In this document: piece after piece, positions 1-6,131 of the stretch
How the letters are laid out: each line of letters begins with the position of its first letter
Numbering within the stretch: position 1 is the stretch's first letter
Assembly: GCA_024762625.1 (NCBI GenBank)
Contig: JANTHA010000030.1
Coordinates: 1 to 13,092, forward strand
Source of the DNA: Thiotrichaceae bacterium
GTDB taxonomy: Bacteria > Pseudomonadota > Gammaproteobacteria > Thiotrichales > Thiotrichaceae
Length of the DNA stretch: 13,092 nt
Direction: 5' to 3'
Position numbers and translations under genes: made by a program
The notes under the pieces: model-generated
What the model was told of the DNA's origin: nothing
The model's input: the letters and a program-made list of their open reading frames with translations, nothing else
Databases searched by the model: none

Positions 1-2
1 AA

Positions 3-467
3 CGCGTCGCCATTGAATATCCGCAAGTCGAGCTCAGCCATATGTATGTGGATAACGCCGCGATGCAATTGGTTAAGGAGCCGAAACAATTTGATGTCAT
101 GGTTACCGGCAATCTGTTTGGCGATATTTTATCCGATGCGGCGGCGATGCTGACCGGCTCCATCGGCATGTTGCCTTCGGCCTCGCTGGACGCCAATGGT
201 AAAGGCATGTACGAGCCGATTCATGGTTCTGCGCCCGATATTGCAGGCAGGAATATCGCCAATCCGCTGGCGACCATTATGTCGGTAAGCATGATGTTGC
301 GATATTCTCTGGATAGAAGCGAGCTTGCTGATAAAATTGATCTGGCGGTTGAACGCGTTTTGAAAGATGGTTTGCGAACTGCGGATATTTACGCAGAAGC
401 TGATGGCGTTCGTTTGGTAAGCACATCCGAGATGGGCGATGCGGTGGTTGCCGCGTTAAAGGTTTAA
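3..467 (+). CDS. leuB: 3-isopropylmalate dehydrogenase, C-terminal part (5' end outside window)
   Basis: LeuB oxidatively decarboxylates 3-isopropylmalate to 2-oxoisocaproate with NAD+ in the cytoplasm, the third step of leucine synthesis. The frame is open from the window edge, so 154 C-terminal residues of a protein usually near 360 are visible. Seen: an [12 protein letters not shown] segment (metal- and substrate-binding Asp region), then [20 protein letters not shown], the conserved stretch carrying the metal-binding Asp residues, and [14 protein letters not shown], the NAD-binding loop typical of isopropylmalate/isocitrate dehydrogenases. The loop sequence favours NAD-using LeuB over NADP-using isocitrate dehydrogenase. 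The stop is TAA at 465-467. No good terminator follows: cgct/agcg at 501-515 could pair but has no T run, so read-through into asd is possible. The neighbouring asd fits the leuB-asd order known in Pseudomonas, where leuC and leuD lie upstream. Confidence 0.96.
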   Translation, partial: RVAIEYPQVELSHMYVDNAAMQLVKEPKQFDVMVTGNLFGDILSDAAAMLTGSIGMLPSASLDANGKGMYEPIHGSAPDIAGRNIANPLATIMSVSMMLRYSLDRSELADKIDLAVERVLKDGLRTADIYAEADGVRLVSTSEMGDAVVAALKV

Positions 468-528
468 TATTAGGTTTAGTAAAGGTTTAATCAAACACGT
501 CGCTAAAAAACAGCGGCATATTTGAGTT

Positions 529-550
529 ATCATTGATTTATCATTGATTT
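529..550. repeat. Two perfect tandem copies of an 11-bp unit upstream of asd
   Basis: The unit atcattgattt occurs at 529-539 and again at 540-550, and atc begins a third, broken copy at 551. The period is about one helical turn. Each copy contains TTGATT, a passable -35 hexamer; the first (533-538) sits 17 bp before TGTAAA (556-561), a weak -10 match. It may therefore be part of an asd promoter or simply a replication-slippage duplication. The repeat is seen directly; the promoter role is inference. Confidence 0.6.
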
Positions 551-616
551 ATCTGTGTAAACAAACAAAACGCTAAACTCACTAAACACTAGTCACTAAT
601 AAAGGTTAGAAAAGAT

Positions 617-1639
617 ATGTCACAAACATACGATGTCGCTGTCGTTGGCGCAACGGGTGCGGTCGGTGAAACCATGTTGGAGATCCTGGCGCAACGCGAT
701 TTTCCGGTCGGTAATGTGTACGCCCTGGCGAGCGAGCGATCAGTAGGTAAACGAATTCCCTTTGGCGACACCCAGATTGTCGTGGAAGACCTGGCGACAT
801 TTGATTTCAGCAAGGCGCAAATTGGCCTGTTTTCTCCCGGCGCATCGGTTTCAAAAGTGTATGCGCCCAAGGCGGCGGAAGCCGGTTGCGTGGTCATTGA
901 TAACACCTCGCAATTTCGCTATGACGATGACATTCCGCTGGTGGTGCCGGAAGTTAACCCGCATGCGATAGCGGAATATGGCAATCGCGGCATTATAGCC
1001 AATCCCAACTGTTCCACTATCCAGATGCTGGTGGCGCTGAAACCGTTGCATGATGCGGCTAAAATCACCCGCATTAATGTATGCACCTATCAGGCGGTAT
1101 CAGGCACCGGCAAGCCTGCGATTGAAGAACTCGCAAGCCAGACTGCGCAGCTTTTAAATGGAAAGGAGGCCGAGGTTAAGGTCTATCCTAAACAGATTGC
1201 CTTTAATGTGTTGCCGCAAATTGATGTATTCCTGGAAAATGGCTACACCAAGGAAGAAATGAAAATGGTCTGGGAGACGCGCAAGATATTCGAGGATGAT
1301 GATATTCTGGTGAACCCGACTGCCGTGCGCGTGCCGGTTTTCTACGGTCATTCCGAAGCGGTGCATATAGAAACGCGCGACAGACTGACAGCGGGGCAAG
1401 CCACACAGTTGCTTGAACAAGCCGAAGGCGTGGTTGTTCTGGATACCCGTGAGGATGGCGGCTACCCGACGGCGGTAACCGAAGGCGCAAATAATGATCC
1501 GGTCTATGTGGGACGCATACGCGAAGATATTTCTCACTCCAGCGGTCTGGATATGTGGATTGTGGCGGATAATGTGCGCAAAGGCGCAGCGCTCAATACC
1601 ATACAGATTGCCGAAGTGCTGATCAGGGATTATTTATAG
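617..1639 (+). CDS. asd: Aspartate-semialdehyde dehydrogenase
   Basis: Asd reduces L-aspartyl-4-phosphate to aspartate-4-semialdehyde with NADPH, the branch-point step toward lysine, diaminopimelate, threonine and methionine. The 340-residue length fits the shorter ASADH type (as in Bacillus and Streptococcus, and the second Vibrio enzyme) rather than the about 370-residue E. coli type. Seen: the nucleotide-binding loop GATGAVGET at residues 11-19; PNCSTIQM with catalytic Cys132; Gln159 in TYQAVSGTGK; and RVPVFYGHSEAVH with Arg238 and His245. The spacings Cys-Gln (27) and Arg-His (7) equal those of the E. coli active-site residues C135/Q162 and R267/H274, so the enzyme looks intact. The ATG at 617 follows an aaagg at 601-605, at a rather long spacing of 11. 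A 12-bp tandem repeat begins right at the TAG stop. leuB lies 149 bp upstream and fimV 490 bp downstream. Confidence 0.97.
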   Translation: MSQTYDVAVVGATGAVGETMLEILAQRDFPVGNVYALASERSVGKRIPFGDTQIVVEDLATFDFSKAQIGLFSPGASVSKVYAPKAAEAGCVVIDNTSQFRYDDDIPLVVPEVNPHAIAEYGNRGIIANPNCSTIQMLVALKPLHDAAKITRINVCTYQAVSGTGKPAIEELASQTAQLLNGKEAEVKVYPKQIAFNVLPQIDVFLENGYTKEEMKMVWETRKIFEDDDILVNPTAVRVPVFYGHSEAVHIETRDRLTAGQATQLLEQAEGVVVLDTREDGGYPTAVTEGANNDPVYVGRIREDISHSSGLDMWIVADNVRKGAALNTIQIAEVLIRDYL

Positions 1640-1643
1640 TTCG

Positions 1644-1691
1644 GTGCATAGTCCTGTGCAAAGCTCTTTGCATAGCCCTGTGCATAGTTCT
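1644..1691. repeat. 12-bp tandem repeat, four copies, directly after asd
   Basis: Four consecutive 12-bp units with no length variation: gtgcatagtcct (1644-1655), gtgcaaagctct (1656-1667), ttgcatagccct (1668-1679) and gtgcatagttct (1680-1691). A weaker unit at 1632-1643 includes the asd stop codon, and a broken unit starts at 1692. Because 12 is a multiple of 3, the tag in the units lies in the asd frame: TAG at 1637-1639 (the real stop), 1649-1651, 1673-1675 and 1685-1687, with AAG in the second unit at 1661-1663. Units 2 and 3 together form the near-palindrome tgcaaag-ct-ctttgca (1657-1672), a possible short hairpin without a T run. Confidence 0.85.
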
Positions 1692-1740
1692 GTACTAAAA
1701 ACATCGGCAAAGGGTTGTGGCTGACACTGAATATGTATTT

Positions 1741-1770
1741 CCAGTCTGCTTACGATTGCAGGCAGATTGG
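1741..1770 (+). other. Possible stem-loop downstream of asd
   Basis: ccagtctgc (1741-1749) can pair with gcagattgg (1762-1770) over 9 bp with one G-U pair, leaving a 12-base loop. An alternative inner hairpin, ctgc (1746-1749) with gcag (1758-1761), would exclude the larger one. No T run follows, so it is not a canonical terminator. It could be a transcript-end structure for asd or chance. Pairing was read by eye. Confidence 0.3.
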
Positions 1771-2033
1771 AAAACGCAACAATCATTAGAAATTCAATAC
1801 CTTGGTCTGAATGAGTTGTTTTCAACACCATTTTGTCTATTGATAATTAAAATAACGACTTGTTCAGTTTTGATTAATCACCTGTTTGATATAAATAGCA
1901 CACTACCGGATTTTTAGAGGTTCGGAAACATGAGAGTTGATTGACTATCTATCATTTTTCATGCATTTTTTTAATAATTTTGTGATCAACATATAAAAAT
2001 AATAATTTCGGTCACCACTGAATTTTGCAAGGA

Positions 2034-2071
2034 ATGTTCCCTGGTCATTTATTTTAAATTATCTGGAACAT
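2034..2071. promoter_or_regulatory. 7-bp inverted repeat upstream of fimV (possible operator)
   Basis: atgttcc (2034-2040) and ggaacat (2065-2071) are exact reverse complements separated by 24 AT-rich bases. The left arm is itself part of the imperfect palindrome ggaatgttcc (2031-2040). The site ends 58 bp before the fimV start and just upstream of a promoter candidate, a plausible place for a dimeric regulator. I do not recognise it as the site of a known factor. Confidence 0.25.
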
Positions 2072-2079
2072 ATTGAACA

Positions 2080-2122
2080 TTGAAAGGATTCGACGGTGCT
2101 GTTAAAAATAAGATTAAGGGGA
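2080..2122 (+). promoter_or_regulatory. fimV promoter candidate and ribosome-binding site
   Basis: TTGAAA (2080-2085) lies 17 bp before TAAAAA (2103-2108), matching the sigma-70 hexamers at five and four of six positions. The Shine-Dalgarno AAGGGGA (2116-2122) stands 7 bases before the GTG at 2130 and is strong; it decides that start. The promoter would give a very short leader, so it is much less certain than the ribosome-binding site. Confidence 0.35.
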
Positions 2123-2129
2123 ACAATAA

Positions 2130-5100
2130 GTGAATAAGAAAGCCTTGAGTCTAGCCATTACACTGGCAATGGCCTTACCAACAGCCTCACATGCGCTCGG
2201 ACTAGGAGATATTCAATCCAATTCTCATCTGAATCAACCTTTCCGGGGTAAGATACCGGTGTTGTCTGCGTCGCCTGCGGAAGTGAGAAGTATCCGCGTA
2301 CGTATTGCGTCGCCTGAGGTATTTAATCGGGTGGGTATTGATCGACCTGCATTTTTAAACAGCATACGCTTCAGGACGGCGCTTGAGAATGGCAGGCCGA
2401 TTATCGTAGTGAGCTCTACTCAGCCAATACATGAACCTTTTGTTAATTTCCTGCTTGAATTGAACTGGTCAAAGGGTCAATTGTTAAAAGAATACACCGC
2501 GCTGCTTGATCCGCCTGTTCTGATGCAACCCGGAACTGCGGTAGCCAGTAATACGGCTGGCGTTCGGGCAGAGCCAGGGCTTCGGGGTCAGGTTAGTCGT
2601 TCAGGCGGGCAACAGGCGCGCCGCCAGCAACAACGCCGCATTGTACGTGCGCAAGCGCCATCTGCGCGCAGAGCGCCAGCCAGGCGCGCTCCGGTTCGCC
2701 AGGCGGCTCCGAATCGTCGTATTGCGGCAGCGCCCGCCAGAACCAGAACATACCGGGTGAAAAGCGGCGATACCTTATTTAAAGTCGCCAAGAAACTCGG
2801 TTATCGCGGCGTTCGCACAGAACAAATGATGATGGCCTTGTATGAGGCTAACCCACGCGCCTTTCACAGAAATAACGTCAATATACTGAAAAAAGGCGCA
2901 TTGATGCGCAGACCGCCTATACAACAGGCTAAAAGCATCAGCTATCGCAGCGCCAAGAAACAGCTTGCGGCGCAGACTAAAGCATGGAAAAAATATCGTA
3001 CTGAGCTGGCTGCCAGTAAAAACGCCAAAACATTGGCGAAAGCAGGCGCTCAAACTGCTGCGAAACCATCAAATAAAGATAATAAAGCTGGTTCAGGAAA
3101 CAAGCCGGAATTTGAGTTCAAGGTCTCAGGTAGTAACGGTGATGCTGTCAAGGATATCAAGGTATCTGGAAACGCTACCGTCGCTGAGCTGAAAAAACAA
3201 TTGGCGCTTGCAAGTGAATCATTGGCGGCGAGAAGTAATGAAAACGCCGAATTGAAGTCACGGGTCGCGGAATTAGAATCATTGCTTCGTAAAAAGAACC
3301 GTTTGATTACGCTGAAGAGCGAACAACTGTCTGAATTACAGGCGCGTTTAGGCGGCGAAACGCCGAAAGTTGAGTCAAAGGATACCGAAGTAGTAACAGC
3401 CAATCCTGATCTGGATATGAACCAGATTGAGAACGCCATTAATACAGATTTGACGGGTAAAGAGGGTACGGATATCGCAGAAACAGTTGCAGGCGATATG
3501 GCTAATAATAATAGTGAAATTATTCGTCCCGATACGTCAGTCAACAATACGGTCGATAATTCGGTCGCTAACCAGCCTGAAGCCGGGCAGCCAGAGGAAG
3601 CAGAACAACAAGCGCCAGTCGCCAAAAAACCTGTTGTCGACAATACAGCTGTTGAAGATGAAGGCGTATTAGGCTTGCTGAGCGATCCTATGGTAACTGC
3701 GGGCGGCGTCGGCGCGGCTGGTTTGTTGCTAGGCGGTCTGTGGTTTATGAGACGTCGTAGAAACAAGCAGGATGAGCATGAGGATTACCAGGATTTTGAT
3801 CTGGATGAGCAACTGGCGCAAGAATCTGCGCTTGGCGCCGAGTTTGAAACGGATCAGAACGTTGCTTCAAAACAGGATGAGCTCACTACCGCTGATTTTA
3901 CTGTGGATGACAGCTTGATTAATGAACCGAAACAAACAAGCGGGGTTGATAGCATCGCACCTGAAAGTGAAAGCAAGGAAGAAAATATTCTTCAGGAGGC
4001 GGATGTCTATCTGGTTTATGGTTTGCATGACCAGGCTGAATCCGAGTTGAGAAAGGCGATTGACGAAGAACCTGACAACCTGGCTTACCGCGCCAAATTG
4101 ATTGAAAACTTCAAGGCGGCTGGCGACAAGGAAGCTTTTGAGAAAGAAGCGAGAATTTTTAGTCAGATGGAAGGCCCGAATAAAGATAAATACTGGAAGG
4201 AAATCACCGCCTGGGGTAAGGAATTAATTCCTGAAAGCGCATTATTTTCAGAAAAGTTTTCCGAAAAAACAGCGAGCAAGGATAGCGGTAGCGCATCAAA
4301 AGCAGCCGCCGCCGGAGCCGCCACAGCTGCGGGGCTTGCGGTAACCGCTGGCAAGGCCAGCCCGGATAATGCGGTAGAAGATGCGACTCAATTTGAACAA
4401 GATCTTGAAGATGTATTCGATAATGATGGCCTGGAAGAATTGAATCTGGATGCAGTGCTTGATGATGAAGATGAATCTGAACTGCTTGATTTGCCAACTA
4501 CTCATGCTGAAGATGTTGTAGAAACAGCGAATGAGGCGGCGAACGAAACAGCAGACACCATGAGGGACGCTGGAAATCAGGAAGATCTTGATCTGGCCAG
4601 TTTTGATCTGGATACCGATATTGACTTTAGCGATGCAGCCGATGTTGAAAATGAAGCAGATAAGGCCGCAGAGATTGAGAACAATATCGCTGATTTTGAT
4701 CTGGAAGATTTCGCGGAAGATCAAATGGAATCCAGCAAAGAATCTGTCGAGAAATCAATAGATAACAAGCTGGAAAACACCAATTTGAATCTGGATATTG
4801 ATGCGCAGGATTTTGACAAGATAATGCCTGAAAATCACGCGTACAAGAAGGTTGATAAGGTTGATAAGGTTGATAAGGTTGATAAGGTTGATAAGGTTGA
4901 TGTGGTTGATAAAGACGCGAATGCATCCAGGGCTGAAGATGACAATCTACTTGCAGACTTTGATGATAATCTCTCCTTCCTGGATCTGGAGGATGATGGT
5001 GAAGTGATTGAAGAAACGCAAATCAGCACCAAGCTTGATCTGGCAAAAGCCTACATGGACATGGGCGACATCGAAGGCGCGCGCAGCACGCTGGAAGAAG

Positions 5101-5165
5101 TCATGATGGAAGGCAATGATGAGCAAAAGCGTGAAGCGGAAGAGCTTCTGCATCAAACCGGATAA
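2130..5165 (+). CDS. fimV: FimV/HubP-family polar hub protein with LysM domain
   Basis: FimV-family proteins (FimV in Pseudomonas, HubP in Vibrio, TspA in Neisseria) span the inner membrane, bind peptidoglycan and organise the cell pole, type IV pilus assembly and twitching. Seen in 1011 residues: signal peptide 1-22 with cleavage at SHA|LGLG; FimV N-domain about 23-130; Arg/Ala/Pro-rich linker 152-207 with 16 Arg in 56 residues; LysM domain about 208-256, including VKSGDTL; predicted coiled coil about 350-407; one membrane segment 521-540 followed by RRRR; a TPR-like segment about 618-680; a long Asp/Glu-rich part; and a C-terminal helical motif 963-1011 (TKLDLAKAYMDMGD), the signature FimV end. 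A VDK repeat occupies 908-928 and FDL(D/E) motifs recur. It is somewhat longer than P. aeruginosa FimV (about 920 residues), as is common because the acidic part varies. The start is GTG with a strong ribosome-binding site. The family call is firm; its role in pili here is inferred, since no pilus genes are in view. Confidence 0.93.
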   Translation: MNKKALSLAITLAMALPTASHALGLGDIQSNSHLNQPFRGKIPVLSASPAEVRSIRVRIASPEVFNRVGIDRPAFLNSIRFRTALENGRPIIVVSSTQPIHEPFVNFLLELNWSKGQLLKEYTALLDPPVLMQPGTAVASNTAGVRAEPGLRGQVSRSGGQQARRQQQRRIVRAQAPSARRAPARRAPVRQAAPNRRIAAAPARTRTYRVKSGDTLFKVAKKLGYRGVRTEQMMMALYEANPRAFHRNNVNILKKGALMRRPPIQQAKSISYRSAKKQLAAQTKAWKKYRTELAASKNAKTLAKAGAQTAAKPSNKDNKAGSGNKPEFEFKVSGSNGDAVKDIKVSGNATVAELKKQLALASESLAARSNENAELKSRVAELESLLRKKNRLITLKSEQLSELQARLGGETPKVESKDTEVVTANPDLDMNQIENAINTDLTGKEGTDIAETVAGDMANNNSEIIRPDTSVNNTVDNSVANQPEAGQPEEAEQQAPVAKKPVVDNTAVEDEGVLGLLSDPMVTAGGVGAAGLLLGGLWFMRRRRNKQDEHEDYQDFDLDEQLAQESALGAEFETDQNVASKQDELTTADFTVDDSLINEPKQTSGVDSIAPESESKEENILQEADVYLVYGLHDQAESELRKAIDEEPDNLAYRAKLIENFKAAGDKEAFEKEARIFSQMEGPNKDKYWKEITAWGKELIPESALFSEKFSEKTASKDSGSASKAAAAGAATAAGLAVTAGKASPDNAVEDATQFEQDLEDVFDNDGLEELNLDAVLDDEDESELLDLPTTHAEDVVETANEAANETADTMRDAGNQEDLDLASFDLDTDIDFSDAADVENEADKAAEIENNIADFDLEDFAEDQMESSKESVEKSIDNKLENTNLNLDIDAQDFDKIMPENHAYKKVDKVDKVDKVDKVDKVDVVDKDANASRAEDDNLLADFDDNLSFLDLEDDGEVIEETQISTKLDLAKAYMDMGDIEGARSTLEEVMMEGNDEQKREAEELLHQTG
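4851..4913 (+). repeat. 9-bp in-frame microsatellite within fimV (VDK repeat)
   Basis: Five perfect copies of gttgataag run from 4851 to 4895, then a changed copy gttgatgtg (4896-4904) and gttgataaa (4905-4913). They encode (Val-Asp-Lys)x5, Val-Asp-Val, Val-Asp-Lys at residues 908-928 in the cytoplasmic acidic region. Identical codons across five units point to recent slippage expansion. The 9-bp unit keeps the frame, so copy-number change would alter length without breaking the protein. Confidence 0.95.
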
Positions 5166-5187
5166 GCATTATTTGCGGATTTGAATC

Positions 5188-5225
5188 AAAAGCCGGACTT
5201 CTTGAAACAGAAGCCCGGCTTTTTT
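5188..5225 (+). terminator. Rho-independent terminator after fimV
   Basis: aagccggacttc (5190-5201) pairs with gaagcccggctt (5210-5221) over 12 positions with one A-C mismatch, around an 8-base loop. The stem is preceded by As and followed by a T run to 5225. It begins about 20 bases after the fimV stop and should end the fimV transcript, so truA probably needs its own promoter. The A and T flanks also allow some function in the reverse direction. Confidence 0.92.
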
Positions 5226-5248
5226 GTGTCTGTTGATTTGTTTCGCGA

Positions 5249-5254
5249 TATACT
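5249..5254 (+). promoter_or_regulatory. -10-like box immediately before truA
   Basis: TATACT matches the sigma-70 -10 hexamer at five of six positions and ends only 8 bases before the truA ATG at 5263. Transcription from it would start near 5261 and give an almost leaderless message, consistent with the lack of any Shine-Dalgarno. No good -35 element sits at 16-18 bp, as that space is taken up by the end of the fimV terminator. Inference only. Confidence 0.3.
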
Positions 5255-5262
5255 CCCGACTC

Positions 5263-6054
5263 ATGAAATACGCAGCCTGCATAGAATACGACGGTACGCC
5301 CTACAAGGGCTGGCAACGTCAGGGACATGCGCCTTCGGTGCAGGCGGAAGTTGAAAATGCTTTGTCAAAACTGGCTAATCACCGGGTGGATATCACCTGC
5401 GCGGGTCGCACCGATAGCGGCGTTCATGGAATAGGGCAGGTGATTCATTTTGAATCCGGCGCCAAACGCGATGAAAAAGCCTGGCGCATGGGATGTAATA
5501 CCAATTTGCCTGATGATATTGCATTGCGCTGGATACAGCCGGTGGCGGATGACTTTAATGCGCGATTCAGCGCCACTGCGCGAAACTATCGCTACATTAT
5601 TCTGAACAGTAGAACCCGGCCCGCGCTACTGCAAAATCGCGTTTACTGGCATTACCTCAACAACAAACCGCTGGATGAAAAAAAAATGCATCAGGCCGCT
5701 CAATACTTGTTGGGCGAAAATGATTTTTCCAGCTTCCGCGCTGCAGGCTGCCAGGCAAAGCACGCGATGCGCGAACTACAGTTTATACAGGTATCGCGCC
5801 AGGGTGATTTTATCTATGTGGACATACGCGCCAATGCATTTTTGCATCATATGGTAAGGAATATCGTTGGCAGCCTGTTGCAAGTCGGCAGCGGGGAAAA
5901 ACCTCCCGAATGGTTTGACGAGTTGCTGGCCTTGAAAGACCGCGACCAGGCGGGCGTCACCGCTGTGGCTTGCGGCTTGTATTTTGTCAGCGTGGAATAC
6001 CCAGGCGAATTTGCATTGCCAGAACCAGCCTCACCGCCGGAGTTTAAGCTTTGA
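5263..6054 (+). CDS. truA: tRNA pseudouridine(38-40) synthase
   Basis: TruA isomerises uridines 38, 39 and 40 of the anticodon stem-loop of many tRNAs to pseudouridine. The protein opens with MKYAACIEYDGTPYKGWQ, the standard TruA start. The catalytic motif CAGRTDSGVHG puts the nucleophile at Asp51. Further on are FNARFSATARNYRY (about residues 101-114), FSSFRAAGC and HHMVRNIVGSLLQVG, all typical of the family. Length is 263 residues against about 270 in E. coli. The frame stays open upstream to a TTG at 5224, but that start lies in the fimV terminator and would add 13 residues unlike TruA, so the ATG at 5263 is preferred. No Shine-Dalgarno is visible before it. The gene follows fimV as in Pseudomonas, where trpF usually comes next; here recB does. 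Confidence 0.96.
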   Translation: MKYAACIEYDGTPYKGWQRQGHAPSVQAEVENALSKLANHRVDITCAGRTDSGVHGIGQVIHFESGAKRDEKAWRMGCNTNLPDDIALRWIQPVADDFNARFSATARNYRYIILNSRTRPALLQNRVYWHYLNNKPLDEKKMHQAAQYLLGENDFSSFRAAGCQAKHAMRELQFIQVSRQGDFIYVDIRANAFLHHMVRNIVGSLLQVGSGEKPPEWFDELLALKDRDQAGVTAVACGLYFVSVEYPGEFALPEPASPPEFKL

Positions 6055-6100
6055 CATGAACGTGTACAGAACCAAAAATGGGCTGATTTCATGTTAAGAT
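6051..6100 (+). promoter_or_regulatory. Promoter candidate for recB-recD
   Basis: A perfect TTGACA (6051-6056) overlaps the truA stop and lies 17 bp before AAAAAT (6074-6079), a four-of-six -10 match. Alternatively TGtTAAGAT (6092-6100) is an extended -10 with a four-of-six core. Either would start transcripts 20-50 bases before the recB start at 6132. Read by eye and not decisive. Confidence 0.4.
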
Positions 6101-6131
6101 CAAGCAATTAATGGTTTGAATCGAACATCTC

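Larger units (their letters stand above)
1640..2129. other. Long AT-rich intergenic region between asd and fimV
   Basis: No gene is supported in these 490 bp. They hold the 12-bp repeat array (1644-1691), a possible hairpin (1741-1770), an AT-rich block from about 1850 to 2000, a 7-bp inverted repeat (2034-2071) and a weak promoter candidate with the fimV ribosome-binding site (2080-2122). A GTG-started frame of 66 codons at 1717-1917 has AAAGGG only 2 bases before its start and no recognisable sequence, and a 65-codon frame on the other strand (1634-1831) merely reads through the repeat. An upstream regulatory region for fimV, or decayed former coding DNA, are both possible. Confidence 0.7.

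Noticed and set aside
937..1034. Two copies of GCTGGTGG, the E. coli Chi octamer, in asd (937-944 and 1027-1034)
   Set aside because: Both fall on common Leu-Val codon pairs, and the Chi sequence of this organism is unknown, so genome-wide counts would be needed before giving them meaning.
1634..1831. 65-codon minus-strand frame with a Leu-Cys repeat at its end
   Set aside because: The repetitive end is only the 12-bp DNA repeat read in reverse, and there is no start signal.
1717..1917. 66-codon GTG-started frame in the asd-fimV gap
   Set aside because: The AAAGGG is only 2 bases from the start, the composition is that of the AT-rich gap, and no motif or family is recognisable.
1981..1998. 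tgtgatcaacatat as a CRP-type site before fimV
   Set aside because: Only the left half matches TGTGA; the right half site TCACA is missing at the proper spacing.
3050..3766. 238-codon minus-strand frame inside fimV
   Set aside because: It is Ser/Ala-rich shadow sequence opposite a well-supported fimV, as expected from its biased codons.
4627..5032. Minus-strand frames with QPY and TLS repeats
   Set aside because: They are the reverse readings of the VDK microsatellite in fimV, not independent proteins.
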